Source of the DNA: Bordetella parapertussis
GTDB lineage: Bacteria; Pseudomonadota; Gammaproteobacteria; Burkholderiales; Burkholderiaceae_C
Assembly: GCA_945875935.1 (NCBI GenBank)
Contig: CAMCNE010000013.1
Coordinates: 1-37,755, forward strand
Length of the DNA: 37,755 nucleotides
Direction: 5' to 3'
The stretch's first letter is position 1, and every line of letters starts with the position of its first letter. Positions 1 to 10,267 of the stretch are shown here, one piece after another. The translations under genes were made by a program, and so were the position numbers. The notes under the pieces are model-generated. The model saw only the letters and a program-made list of their open reading frames with translations. It was not told where the DNA came from and did no database searches.

Positions 1-692
1 AGCAAGGTGCAAACACGGTTCTTCTGATATTCGTGCAGCATCGGCCACACCACATCGGGCTGGCAGATGGCGTCGCCCGACAGCACCAAGGCGGTGATGG
101 CCCCACCGGCCAGCAGCGCCACCGGAATGATCAGCTTCCACGACAGCCCGGCAAAGAAGATCACGAACAACCCCGACGACAGCACCAAGATGGCGGTGCC
201 CAGATCGGGTTGCTTGACGATGAGCCCCACCGGCACGGCCAGCAGCCCGAGCGCGACCACGAAATCAAGCACCCGCAGGTGGCCTTCACGCCGCTGGAAC
301 CACCATGCCAGCATCAGGGGCATGGCGATCTTCAGCAGCTCGCTGGGCTGAACGACCACGCCCAGATCGAGCCAGCGCGTGGCGCCCTTCTTGGTGACGC
401 CCAACAGCGCGGTGGCCAGCAGCAGCGCCACGCCCACCGCATACAGCGGCACGGCCAGCGCCATCAGGCGCTGCGGCGGCACCTGCGCCACCAGGAACAG
501 GATCGCCGCGGCCAGCAGCATGTTGCGCCCGTGGTCGACGAAGCGGCTGCCGTGGTCAAAGCCGGCCGAGTACATGGTGAGCAGCCCGAAGGCCGCCAGG
601 ATCAGCAGCGCGAGCAGCAGCCAGACATCGAAGCCGACAAACGCCGGGGCCACGCGCTGCAGCAGCGAAGGTTTGTCGAAGTCCGGCCTCAT
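1..692 (-). CDS. rodA: RodA, SEDS peptidoglycan polymerase (partial, C-terminus beyond window)
   Basis: SEDS-family glycosyltransferase that polymerises lipid II for lateral wall growth together with PBP2. About 230 N-terminal residues are present; the gene runs off the left edge. The reading begins MRPDFDKPSLLQ and has several membrane segments. Landmarks are a KKGATRWLDLG stretch (about residues 101-111), a QPSELLKIA stretch (about 115-123) and QPDLGTAI (about 161-168), all matching RodA/FtsW proteins. The catalytic aspartate in the later periplasmic loop (HTDF in E. coli) lies outside the window and cannot be checked. The ATG overlaps the mrdA stop as ATGA, so the two are probably translationally coupled. 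It is the last visible gene of the mre operon. Confidence 0.95.
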   Translation of the reverse strand, partial: MRPDFDKPSLLQRVAPAFVGFDVWLLLALLILAAFGLLTMYSAGFDHGSRFVDHGRNMLLAAAILFLVAQVPPQRLMALAVPLYAVGVALLLATALLGVTKKGATRWLDLGVVVQPSELLKIAMPLMLAWWFQRREGHLRVLDFVVALGLLAVPVGLIVKQPDLGTAILVLSSGLFVIFFAGLSWKLIIPVALLAGGAITALVLSGDAICQPDVVWPMLHEYQKNRVCTL

Positions 693-2713
693 GGCATGGG
701 TGCCTGCACTTGCGATGGCGCTTCGGATGCGGCCATCGCTGCGGCCGCAGCCGCAGCCCTGTCGCTGGCCGACAGCGGGATGTCCGAGGGCTGCCGAGCC
801 ACCCCGATCGGCGCGCTGGTCTGGCCCTGCCGCGTGAGCTCGACGTCTTGTTCGCTGGGGTAGCGCTGCGTCAGCCAGTAGTCGAACACCCGGCGTGCGA
901 TCGGCGCGGCGGCCGCCGCGCCAAAGCCTGAGTTCTCGACCACCACGGCCACCGCGATGGTCGGTGCATCGAGCGGCGCAAACGCGATGTACAGCGAGTG
1001 ATCGCGCTTGTGTTCGTCGAGCTTGGCGGCGTTGTATTTCTCGTTTTGGCGGATGCCCACCGCCTGCGCGGTGCCGGTCTTGCCGCCGGAAGCATAGGGC
1101 GCACCGGCGAACACCCGCGTCGAGGTGCCCTGCTGGGTGACGCCGTGCATCGCGCGGCGGATGAGCTCGGTGTGTTCGGGCTTGAGCGCCAACGGCGGCA
1201 AGGCGTCGTTGGCCACCGGCCGACGCTCGCGGGTGACCACGTCTTCGATCTCGCGCACCAGCCGCGGCTCAAAGCGCAGCCCGCCCGATGCCAGCGTGGC
1301 GGTGGCGCTGGCCAGCTGCAGCATGGTGAAGTTGTTGTAGCCCTGGCCGATGCCCAGCGAGATGGTCTCGCCGGCGTACCACTTCTGCTGCTCGGGGCGC
1401 TTGTAGGCGCGGCGCTTCCATTCGGTCGATGGCAGCAAGCCGGTCACCTCGCCCTGGATGTCGATGCCCGTCTTGCGGCCCAGGCCAAACGGCTCGAGCT
1501 GGTCGTGGATGGTGTCGACCCCCAGCTCGTTGGCCAGCGAGTAGTAGTACACGTTGCTCGACTTCACGATGCTGGCCACCATGTCGACCGGCCCCAGGCC
1601 GACATCGCCATGGCTGCGAAAGGTGTGGTTGCCGAACTGGTAGGTGCCGCCGTCGTTGATGACGGCGCTCGGGCTGCGCTTGCCGGTGACGAGCGCGGCC
1701 ATGGCCATGAAGGGCTTGAAGGTGGAGCCCGGCGGGTAGGTTCCACGCAGCGCCCGGTTGAGCAGCGGCTTGTCGATCGACTCGTTGAGCTCGCGCCACG
1801 ATTCGGCATCGATGCCGTCGACGAACAGGTTGGGGTCGAAGGTCGGCTTGCTGACGAAGGCGAGCACCTCGCCGTTGCGCGGGTCGATGGCCACCAGCGC
1901 GCCGCGACGCTCACCGAACAGCGTCTCGACCATCGCCTGCAGGCCGATGTCGATGCTCATCACCAGCTTGTTGCCCGGCGTCGCGCCGTTGCTGCGCAAG
2001 CGCCGCACCGCGCGGCCATTGGCGCTGGTCTCGACCTCCTCGAAGCCGGTGGTGCCGTGCAGCTGCGACTCGTAGCTTTGCTCGACACCGAGCTTGCCGA
2101 TGTACTCGGTGCCTCGGTAGTTGGCCGCACCGTCGGTGTCGTCGATGGCTTCCTTTTCGGCCTGGTTGATGCGGCCGATGTAGCCGATCAGGTGGCTGCC
2201 GACATCACCGAGCGGGTAGCTGCGAAACAGCCGCGCCTTGACCTCAACGCCCGGAAAACGGTAGCGCTGCGCGATGAAGCGAGCCACCTCCTCGTCGGTG
2301 AGCTTGGTGCGTATCGGCAGCGACTCGAGGTTGCGGCTTTCATCGCGCAGGCGCTTGAAACGCTTGCGGTCGCGCGGCTCGATGTCGATCACCTCGGCCA
2401 GCGCGTCGATGGTGGCTTCGAGGTTGGCCACGCGCGCCGGCATGATCTCGAGCGTGTAAGCCGAGTAGTTGTCGGCCAGCACCACGCCGTTGCGGTCCAC
2501 GATGAGCCCGCGGTTGGGCGCGATGGGCACCACCGAGATGCGGTTGTTCTCGGCGCGCACGCTGAGCTCCTCGTGCTGGTAAATCTGCAAGTGCACCAGC
2601 CGCGCGGCCAGCAGCCCAAAACAGCCGAGCACGAAGGCGGCCGCCGCAAACACGCGCAGGCGAAAGCGGCCCAGGTCTTGTTCGACGCTCCTGAGTTCGG
2701 TGTTCAAGTCCAC
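689..2713 (-). CDS. mrdA: Penicillin-binding protein 2 (elongasome transpeptidase)
   Basis: Class B penicillin-binding protein that cross-links peptidoglycan in the elongasome. It has 674 residues. One N-terminal membrane anchor (about 20-42) precedes the PBP dimerisation region (about 60-230) and the transpeptidase domain (about 250-612). The three active-site motifs are present: STFK with nucleophile S330 and K333, SSN at 385-387, and KTGT at 545-548. The extra C-terminus (about 620-674) is rich in alanine and serine and looks disordered. The gene starts 12 bases after mreD and shares ATGA with rodA, as expected for one operon. It could only be confused with FtsI, but the context and length fit PBP2. 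Confidence 0.96.
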   Translation of the reverse strand: MDLNTELRSVEQDLGRFRLRVFAAAAFVLGCFGLLAARLVHLQIYQHEELSVRAENNRISVVPIAPNRGLIVDRNGVVLADNYSAYTLEIMPARVANLEATIDALAEVIDIEPRDRKRFKRLRDESRNLESLPIRTKLTDEEVARFIAQRYRFPGVEVKARLFRSYPLGDVGSHLIGYIGRINQAEKEAIDDTDGAANYRGTEYIGKLGVEQSYESQLHGTTGFEEVETSANGRAVRRLRSNGATPGNKLVMSIDIGLQAMVETLFGERRGALVAIDPRNGEVLAFVSKPTFDPNLFVDGIDAESWRELNESIDKPLLNRALRGTYPPGSTFKPFMAMAALVTGKRSPSAVINDGGTYQFGNHTFRSHGDVGLGPVDMVASIVKSSNVYYYSLANELGVDTIHDQLEPFGLGRKTGIDIQGEVTGLLPSTEWKRRAYKRPEQQKWYAGETISLGIGQGYNNFTMLQLASATATLASGGLRFEPRLVREIEDVVTRERRPVANDALPPLALKPEHTELIRRAMHGVTQQGTSTRVFAGAPYASGGKTGTAQAVGIRQNEKYNAAKLDEHKRDHSLYIAFAPLDAPTIAVAVVVENSGFGAAAAAPIARRVFDYWLTQRYPSEQDVELTRQGQTSAPIGVARQPSDIPLSASDRAAAAAAAMAASEAPSQVQAPMP

Positions 2714-2725
2714 GCTCGAGCCCCG

Positions 2726-3247
2726 TCAAAGCGGCCGGTTCTGATCACGGTCTGGCGCGCGGCGCTGCGGCGCGAGCAGCAAGACCGTCACCACTGGCCA
2801 CAACAAGGACTCGAACACCGGTGCGAGCAGCGCCGGCCAGCCGGGCAACATGCCGCCGACGATCATGCGCACGGCAAACGACACCAGGTGCGCCACGATG
2901 AACAGCGGCAGGATCTGCAGCGCCTGCAGGGGCAGCGTGAACCACACCAGGCGTCGGTGAATGGCCGTGGCGAAGTAGCCCAGCAGCGTGTAGGCCAGCG
3001 CGTGCTGACCGAGGATGGCGCCGTCGTGCACGTCCATCAGCAAGCCGAACACGAAGGCCACGCCCACACCCACGCGCCGCGGCTGGTGCACGCCCCAGAA
3101 CACCAGCACCACCGCCAGCAGGTCGGGCGCGGCGGCGTGGCGACCCAACGGCAACAGGTTCACGGCGAGCGCGGCCAGCAAGCTGAACCACAGGAACAGC
3201 GGATTGACCGGCAGCAGCAACTGGTCGGAAGCCTGGCCCCTGATCAT
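2726..3247 (-). CDS. mreD: Rod-shape-determining protein MreD
   Basis: Small inner-membrane protein of the elongasome that binds MreC. It has 173 residues, almost all in hydrophobic helices (from about residue 12 to 160), with an FVFGLLMDVHDG stretch near 66-77 that resembles the conserved MreD core. The short C-terminal tail is charged (APQRRAPDRDQ). Its ATG overlaps the mreC stop by four bases and mrdA follows after 12 bases, so the gene is inside a tight operon. Family identity rests on size, hydropathy, the core motif and gene order, since MreD diverges strongly in sequence. Confidence 0.93.
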   Translation of the reverse strand: MIRGQASDQLLLPVNPLFLWFSLLAALAVNLLPLGRHAAAPDLLAVVLVFWGVHQPRRVGVGVAFVFGLLMDVHDGAILGQHALAYTLLGYFATAIHRRLVWFTLPLQALQILPLFIVAHLVSFAVRMIVGGMLPGWPALLAPVFESLLWPVVTVLLLAPQRRAPDRDQNRPL

Positions 3248-4176
3248 CGACGCGCACCCTTTTTGAGCGGGGCCGCATGGCCGGGTTCAGTCGCCGCTTC
3301 GGGCGGGATCGGCGGCGGCTGCTGCAGCCCGATGGGTTCGAGCACCAGCACATGGCGCACCGCATCGGGCGAGGCCACGGGCAACAGCCGGATGCGCGCA
3401 AAGCCGGCTTGCGACTTGCGATCGATGTCGACCACCCGCGCCACCGGCAAGCCCGGCGGATAGACGCCGTCGATGCCCGAGGTCTGCAGCTCGTCGCCGA
3501 CCTGCACGTCGGCGTTGCCCGCCATGAAGCGCAGCTCAAGCCCGTCGCCAGACGCAGACCCGAGGGCCACGCTGCGCGAGCCGGTGCGCACGTTGAGCAC
3601 CGGCACGGCGGCATCCTTGTCGATGAGCAACGTGACCTCGGAAGACAGCGGGTACAGCCGCGTCAGCTGCCCGATCACGCCGGCCTCGGTGATGACCGGC
3701 GAGCCGGCCACCAGACCCTGGGTCTGACCGCGGTCGATCACGACCTTGCGCGAATAGGGGTCGGTCGACTCGTACAGCACTTCGGCCGCATGCGACTTCA
3801 CCGAGAGCGCCGCGCGCAGATCGAGCAACTCGCGCAGCCGCTCGTTTTCAGACATCAACTGCTCGACGCGGATGGCGCGCTCGGCCTGAACGGCCAGCGC
3901 ACGGCGCGCAGCGGCCTCGGAGGCCAGCGCGGACTGCAGGCCGCCGGCGTAGTCGTCGGTGCGTTCCCACAAGGCGACCGGCACCAGCAAAGCGCGCTGC
4001 ACCGGATGCAAGGCGGTGGCCAGCAAGGCGCGCAGCGGTTGGGTCCACTCAAATCGGGCATCGGCCACCATCAGAAACACCGCGAGCGCCGAACACAGCG
4101 CGAGCTTGGTGAGCGCCGACAGGCCCTGGCGAAAGATGGGCGGCGGCGTGCGGTCGATGGTGCCGCCTAGTGGCAT
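3244..4176 (-). CDS. mreC: Rod-shape-determining protein MreC
   Basis: Bitopic periplasmic scaffold that activates PBP2-RodA. It has 310 residues: a short cytoplasmic tail (IDRTPPPIFRQGLSA), one membrane helix at about 22-42, a predicted coiled coil at about 65-115 (heptad-like with EAAARRALAVQAERAIRVEQ), then the beta-barrel region containing VIDRGQTQGLVAGSPVI (about 171-187) and SGIDGVYPPGLPVA (about 232-245), which are MreC hallmarks. The C-terminus is proline-rich and basic. It lies 68 bases downstream of mreB and overlaps mreD by four bases. Confidence 0.95.
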   Translation of the reverse strand: MPLGGTIDRTPPPIFRQGLSALTKLALCSALAVFLMVADARFEWTQPLRALLATALHPVQRALLVPVALWERTDDYAGGLQSALASEAAARRALAVQAERAIRVEQLMSENERLRELLDLRAALSVKSHAAEVLYESTDPYSRKVVIDRGQTQGLVAGSPVITEAGVIGQLTRLYPLSSEVTLLIDKDAAVPVLNVRTGSRSVALGSASGDGLELRFMAGNADVQVGDELQTSGIDGVYPPGLPVARVVDIDRKSQAGFARIRLLPVASPDAVRHVLVLEPIGLQQPPPIPPEAATEPGHAAPLKKGARR

Positions 4177-4244
4177 GGGAATGCTCGCAAAGCCATCGGC
4201 CGGGCAGACACTGAGGCCATCACGCCCGCGCTGCTAACGGGCCG

Positions 4245-5288
4245 TCACTCTGAAGTGAAGATCGAGCCGAGACGCTCCATGCGCTCGAGCGCCATGCCGC
4301 AACCGCGCACCACGCAAGTCAGCGGGTCTTCTGCCACCAGCACCGGCAAGCCGGTTTCTTCGGCCAGCAAGCGGTCGAGGTCGCGCAACAGCGCGCCGCC
4401 ACCAGTGAGCATCATGCCGCGCTCGGCGATGTCAGCCCCCAGCTCAGGCGGGGTTTGCTCGAGCGCGTTTTTGACCGCCGAGACCATCTGGTTGAGCGGG
4501 TCGGTGAGCGCTTCGAGGATCTCGTTGCTGCTGATGGTGAAGCTGCGCGGCACGCCCTCGCTGAGGTTGCGGCCCTTGACCTCGATCTCCTTGACCTCGG
4601 AGCCGGGAAACGCGCTGCCGATGCTCTTCTTGATCATCTCGGCGGTGGGCTCACCGATCAGCATGCCGTAGTTGCGGCGGATGTAGTTGATGATGGATTC
4701 ATCGAACTTGTCACCACCGACGCGGATGCTGCCTTTGTAGACCATGCCGCCGAGCGAGATCACGCCCACCTCGGTGGTGCCGCCGCCGATGTCGACCACC
4801 ATCGAGCCCGACGCTTCGGACACCGGCAAGCCGGCACCGATGGCCGCGGCCATGGGTTCTTCGATCAGGTAGACCTCGCTGGCACCGGCGCCCAGCGCCG
4901 ATTCGCGGATCGCGCGGCGCTCGACCTGTGTTGAGCCGCAGGGCACGCAGATGATGATGCGAGGGCTGGGGCGCAGCACCGAGCGCGGATGCACCATGCG
5001 AATGAACTGCTTGAGCATCTGCTCGGTGACGGTGAAGTCGGCGATCACGCCGTCTTTCATCGGGCGGATGGCTTCGATGTTGCCCGGCACCTTGCCGAGC
5101 ATGGCCTTGGCTTCTGCGCCGACGGCCTGGATGGTCTTTTTGCCGTTGGGCCCGCCTTCGTGGCGGATGGCAACGACCGAGGGCTCGTCGAGCACGATGC
5201 CCTTGCCGCGCACGTAGATCAGGGTGTTGGCGGTGCCAAGGTCGATGGCCAGGTCCGTCGAGAAGTAGCGACGAAAAGATTCGAACAT
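4245..5288 (-). CDS. mreB: Rod-shape-determining protein MreB (bacterial actin)
   Basis: Actin-like ATPase that forms membrane-bound filaments guiding lateral wall synthesis. It has 347 residues, the normal length. The N-terminal stretch MFESFRRYFSTDL is amphipathic and likely binds the membrane. Nucleotide-binding motifs are DLGTANTLIY (about 16-25), DIGGGTTEVGVISLGG (about 166-181) and the adenosine loop TGGGALLRDLD (about 295-305). It is the first gene of a five-gene minus-strand operon, and the 263-base region upstream is shared with divergent gatC. No strong Shine-Dalgarno sequence is visible before the ATG. Confidence 0.98.
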   Translation of the reverse strand: MFESFRRYFSTDLAIDLGTANTLIYVRGKGIVLDEPSVVAIRHEGGPNGKKTIQAVGAEAKAMLGKVPGNIEAIRPMKDGVIADFTVTEQMLKQFIRMVHPRSVLRPSPRIIICVPCGSTQVERRAIRESALGAGASEVYLIEEPMAAAIGAGLPVSEASGSMVVDIGGGTTEVGVISLGGMVYKGSIRVGGDKFDESIINYIRRNYGMLIGEPTAEMIKKSIGSAFPGSEVKEIEVKGRNLSEGVPRSFTISSNEILEALTDPLNQMVSAVKNALEQTPPELGADIAERGMMLTGGGALLRDLDRLLAEETGLPVLVAEDPLTCVVRGCGMALERMERLGSIFTSE

Positions 5289-5351
5289 GATGTGCTTGCA
5301 GTGCCCGAAGCGGCTGCACCTCGCAACGGCGCGCCACGCTCGGGCCCGACG

Positions 5352-5406
5352 ATTCCATGGAATGAGGAAGGAACGTGTGGGGCAGGTTGAACGCCGCTAC
5401 CTAGCG
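5352..5406. promoter_or_regulatory. Two palindromes in the mreB-gatC divergent intergenic region
   Basis: The 263-base region 5289-5551 separates divergent mreB and gatC and must carry both promoters. It contains a perfect 12-base palindrome, ATTCCATGGAAT, at 5352-5363 and an inverted repeat, GCCGCTA-CC-TAGCGGC, at 5391-5406. The second is followed on the plus strand by a run of A. As T residues do not follow the stem on either strand it is not an intrinsic terminator. These could be operator sites or a leader hairpin of mreB mRNA; no regulator can be named. A GATAAT-like element at 5489-5494 may be a -10 box for gatC, but no matching -35 box is seen. Confidence 0.35.
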
Positions 5407-5551
5407 GCAAAAAAACCCCGGGCCGGTCAGGCAACACGCCGATGAATCGGGCCTTTGCGATGCGTCCGGAGGGCTTTCAACCAGCGGGGATAATACCCGA
5501 CGGGTCCGGCTCCAGGGCTCGTTTCAACCCCTCACCAGACCAATTTCCCCC

Positions 5552-5851
5552 ATGGCTTTGACCCTCGAAGATGTCGCGCGGATCGCCCACTTGGCGCGGC
5601 TGGAGTTTCAGCCCGAGCAGCAAGCGGCCATGCTGAGCCAGCTCAATGCCTTCTTTTCGATCGTCGAGCAGATGAGCGCCGTCAACACCAGCGGCATCGA
5701 GCCGCTGCACACGCCTTTGTCCGCGATCAGCGAAGTGCAACTGCGACTGCGCGATGACGTCATCACCGAGTCCAACCAGCGCGAGCTCAATCAGCGCAGC
5801 GCTCCGGCCGTCGAAGACGGCTTGTTTCTGGTGCCGAGGGTGGTCGAATGA
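5552..5851 (+). CDS. gatC: Asp/Glu-tRNA amidotransferase subunit C
   Basis: Small subunit that stabilises GatA and GatB in the amidotransferase converting Glu-tRNA(Gln) and Asp-tRNA(Asn) to the amidated forms. It has 99 residues, as usual. It begins MALTLEDVARIAHLARLEF and has the conserved internal IEPLHTPL stretch (about 49-56) and a C-terminal FLVPRVVE. It overlaps gatA by four bases (ATGA) and opens the gatCAB operon. Confidence 0.96.
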   Translation: MALTLEDVARIAHLARLEFQPEQQAAMLSQLNAFFSIVEQMSAVNTSGIEPLHTPLSAISEVQLRLRDDVITESNQRELNQRSAPAVEDGLFLVPRVVE

Positions 5852-7352
5852 GCGCGGCGCTGCACGATCTGGGCGTGGCCGAGCTGCTGCGCGCGTTCGA
5901 CTCGAAACAGGTCTCGAGCGTCGAGGCCACGACCCATCTCTTGTCACGCGCTACAGCGCACCAGCACCTCGGTGCCTGGCTTTGCATGGACGCCGACTCG
6001 GCGCTGGCGCAAGCGCGCAACGCCGACGCGATGCGCGCTCAAGGCAACACCTCGCCCCTGCTGGGCGTTCCGCTGGCGCACAAGGACATCTTCGTCACGC
6101 GCGATCTGCCCACCACCGCCGGCTCGAAGATGCTGGCCAACTACCGCAGCCCGTTTGACGCCACGGTCGTGGCGCGGCTCGCCGCGGCCGGCACCGTGAC
6201 GCTGGGCAAGCTCAGCTGCGATGAATTCGCCATGGGCTCGGGCAACGAGAACTCGGCGTTCGGACATGTCAAGAACCCGTGGGACCTGACCCGCGTGCCG
6301 GGTGGCTCTTCGGGTGGGTCGGCGGCTGCAGTGGCGGCCCGCTTGGTGCCGGCGGCCACCGGCACCGACACTGGCGGCTCGATCCGCCAGCCGGCCAGCT
6401 TCAGCGGCATCACCGGCATCAAGCCAACGTACGGCGTGTGCTCGCGCTTCGGCATGATCGCCTTCGCCTCCAGCCTGGATCAGGCCGGCCCGATGGCGCG
6501 CAGCGCTGAAGACTGCGCGCTGCTGCTGGGCGCCATGAGCGGCTTCGATGAGCGCGACTCGACCTGCGCCGAGCGGCCGCCGCAGGACTTCGCCGCACAG
6601 ATGCGCACGCCGCGCGAGCAAGCCACCGCCGCGCAGCCACTCAAGGGACTGCGCATCGGGCTGCCGCGCGAGTTCTTTCCGGCGGCGCTGTCGGCCGACG
6701 TCGACCACGCGGTGCGCAATGCGCTGGCCGAGATGGAAAAGCTCGGCGCCACGCTGGTCGATGTGAGCCTGCCGCGCACAGAGCTGTCGATCCCGGTGTA
6801 CTACATCATTGCGCCGGCCGAGGCCAGCTCCAACCTGAGCCGCTTTGACGGCGTGCGCTTCGGTCATCGCGCCGCCAAGTACACCGACCTGCTCGACATG
6901 TACAAGAAGACCCGCGCCGAGGGCTTTGGCAACGAGGTCAAGCGCCGCATCATGATCGGCAGCTACGTGCTCAGCCACGGCTACTACGACGCGTATTACC
7001 TGCAGGCGCAAAAGCTGCGCCGCATGATCGCCGACGACTTCCAGCATTGCTTCACCGAGTGCGATGTGATCGCCGGCCCGGTGGCCCCCTCGGTGGCCTG
7101 GAAGCTTGGCGGCAAGAACGACGATCCGGTGGCCAACTACCTGGCCGACATCTTCACGCTGCCCGCCAGCCTGGCCGGCCTGCCCGGCATGAGCGTGCCG
7201 GCCGGCTTTGCCGCTTCCGGCGAAGGCGCTGGCATGCCGGTGGGCCTGCAGCTGATCGGCAACTACTTTCAGGAGGGTGCCTTGCTGCACGCCGCCCACG
7301 CATTTCAGCAGGCCACCGACTGGCACCGCCGCGCGCCGCAAGGAGCAGCCGC

Positions 7353-7356
<4 letters not shown>
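5848..7356 (+). CDS. gatA: Asp/Glu-tRNA amidotransferase subunit A
   Basis: Amidase-signature subunit that releases ammonia from glutamine for tRNA-dependent amidation. It has 502 residues. The Ser-cisSer-Lys triad is intact: K79 in the PLAHKDIF motif, S154 in PGGSSGGSAA and S178 in GTDTGGSIRQP. The KNPWDLTRVPGG approach and the IKPTYGVCSRFG stretch after the triad are typical of GatA rather than other amidases. The gene overlaps gatC upstream and gatB downstream by four bases each, so subunit synthesis is probably coupled. Confidence 0.97.
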
Positions 7357-8822
<1,466 letters not shown>

Positions 8823-8856
8823 GGCCAGCGGCCACGGCAGCGCCACGCGGGCGCCG

Positions 8857-9573
8857 TCACTTCGTGGGCTTGCTGGCTGCCAAGGCGGCTGCAGACGCGG
8901 CGGCTTTCGCGGACGGCGCCGCGGCTGGCAGCGCGCCGGGTCGGCCACCGGCCCACATGGCGCGCAGCCTCACCAGTTCGGCATCGAAGGTGGCATTGAT
9001 GCGTGCCGATTCCGACTGCTGATTGGCCATCAAGACACGCTGCGCCTCGGCCGCCGCGTCGTTGGCATCGAGCTGCTGCTTGAGGGCGGCCGGCATCTGG
9101 CGCCCCGTGTAGAACTCGGCTTCTTCTTGCAGCGGCTTGCGTTCAACAGCCAGGTCATTCAGTCGAAGCTGCGACAGCTGCAGCGTGCGCTTGAGGTCAT
9201 CGAGCGCCGTCGCGCGGGCTCGCTGGTGGGCGGCCTCGTTCGGATAACGCGCGCGCAGATTGCGGTCCCTGCGCACGGCATCGGCATCGGCCGCCGCTCG
9301 CAGGGCACGGGTGCGCTCGATGGCCTCCTGCTCGGCTTGCTCATCGGCCGTCAGGGGGGCGCTGCGAACCTCACGCGTGGAGCCATCGGCGTTGAGCAGT
9401 CGCTGCTCACGTCCGATGCATTCGGCGATCGGGCGGTCCGAGGTGATGCGCTTTCCGCTGGCGTCGGTGCAGGCGTAGATCGGCGCGACCTCGGCCATGG
9501 CAAACCCGCTGCCGAGGCTCAGCAGCAAGGTGCAGATTCGAAGAGGGGCTTTGATCAACAGCTCAAACTCCAT
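8857..9573 (-). CDS. DUF4124-like exported protein with helical C-terminal region
   Basis: Function unknown. The 238-residue product starts with a likely signal peptide (LLIKAPLRICTLLLSLGSGF, cut near AMA-EV). A short domain follows containing IYACTDASGKRITSDRPIAEC, which matches the pattern of DUF4124 (Y.C.D..G...YSD.P, with cysteines). The middle (about 75-200) is charged, helical and possibly coiled-coil, and the tail is alanine-rich. The gene ends 34 bases from the convergent gatB and its start overlaps the end of pyrE by 11 bases, so it is probably cotranscribed with pyrE. The DUF4124 label is from the motif only. Confidence 0.75.
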   Translation of the reverse strand: MEFELLIKAPLRICTLLLSLGSGFAMAEVAPIYACTDASGKRITSDRPIAECIGREQRLLNADGSTREVRSAPLTADEQAEQEAIERTRALRAAADADAVRRDRNLRARYPNEAAHQRARATALDDLKRTLQLSQLRLNDLAVERKPLQEEAEFYTGRQMPAALKQQLDANDAAAEAQRVLMANQQSESARINATFDAELVRLRAMWAGGRPGALPAAAPSAKAAASAAALAASKPTK

Positions 9574-10255
9574 ACCGCTGACGATAACGGCTCACCGCGG
9601 ATGCGTGCGCGGCGAGCGCCGGCGCGTCGGTCGACTCCAGCAGGCTCAACAAATCGGCCAGCGCGGCCACGGCACACACCGGCAAGCCGAGCTGGTTTTG
9701 CACGAACTGGACCGCGGATTCGGTGGACTCGTTGGTGGCCTTTTCCTGGCGATCCAAAGCGATCGCAACCGAGCTGGGCGCGCCACCGGCGGCGCGGATG
9801 AGTTCGATCGATTCGCGCACCGAGGTGCCGGCCGAGATGACGTCGTCGATGATCAGCACCCGGCCTGCGATGGGCGCGCCCACCAGGGTGCCGCCCTCGC
9901 CATGGTCCTTGGCTTCCTTGCGGTTGTAGGCGTAGGGCACGTTGAGCCCCAGCCGGGCCAGCTCGACGGCCACCGCGGCGGCCAGCACGATGCCCTTGTA
10001 GGCCGGGCCGAACAGCATGTCGAACTGCAGCTCGCCGTCCTGGCGGGCCTGCATGAGACGGCGTGCGTAGAATTCCGCGAGGCGGCCGAGCTTGGCGCCA
10101 TCGTTGAAAAGACCGGCGTTGAAAAAGTACGGCGACAGCCGTCCGGCCTTGGTCTTGAACTCCCCGAACCGCAACACCCCGGCCTCGAGCGAAAACGCCA
10201 CGAACTGGCGGGCCAGATCACTGGGGTGTGATTCAACGGTCCCGGTCGAACTCAT
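9563..10255 (-). CDS. pyrE: Orotate phosphoribosyltransferase
   Basis: Transfers PRPP ribose-5-phosphate to orotate to give OMP in pyrimidine synthesis. It has 230 residues from the ATG at 10255. That start has AGGA eight bases upstream, and longer readings would run through the divergent exonuclease gene. Motifs are FGEFKTKAGRLSPYFFNAG (substrate loop, about 31-49), FGPAYKGI, the flexible catalytic loop RKEAKDHGEGG and the PRPP-binding VLIIDDVISAGTSVRES. It lies head-to-head with exoA, with only 12 bases between start codons, so its promoter must be inside the exoA coding region. Confidence 0.96.
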   Translation of the reverse strand: MSSTGTVESHPSDLARQFVAFSLEAGVLRFGEFKTKAGRLSPYFFNAGLFNDGAKLGRLAEFYARRLMQARQDGELQFDMLFGPAYKGIVLAAAVAVELARLGLNVPYAYNRKEAKDHGEGGTLVGAPIAGRVLIIDDVISAGTSVRESIELIRAAGGAPSSVAIALDRQEKATNESTESAVQFVQNQLGLPVCAVAALADLLSLLESTDAPALAAHASAVSRYRQRYGV

Positions 10256-10256
10256 C

Positions 10257-10267
10257 TGAGGATTCCT
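10257..10267. promoter_or_regulatory. Shared near-palindromic ribosome-binding box of pyrE and exoA
   Basis: Only 12 bases separate the divergent ATGs of pyrE (10255, minus) and exoA (10268, plus). They contain TGAGGATTCCT, in which AGGA serves exoA on the plus strand and the complement of TCCT gives AGGA for pyrE on the minus strand. One near-palindrome therefore appears to supply both Shine-Dalgarno sequences. The two mRNAs must overlap as complementary 5' ends. Confidence 0.6.

Noticed and set aside
998..3463. Very long open frame opposite mrdA-mreD, about 820 codons
   Set aside because: Antisense to clearly recognised genes; composition is His/Gln/Arg/Val-rich as expected from the complementary frame of GC-rich codons, with no domain.
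4224..4242. Hairpin GCCCG/CGGGC between mreB and mreC
   Set aside because: Only five base pairs with a nine-base loop and no T-run; expected by chance in this GC content.
5391..5415. Intrinsic terminator before gatC
   Set aside because: The stem is followed by A on the plus strand and preceded by T on the minus strand, the wrong order in both directions.
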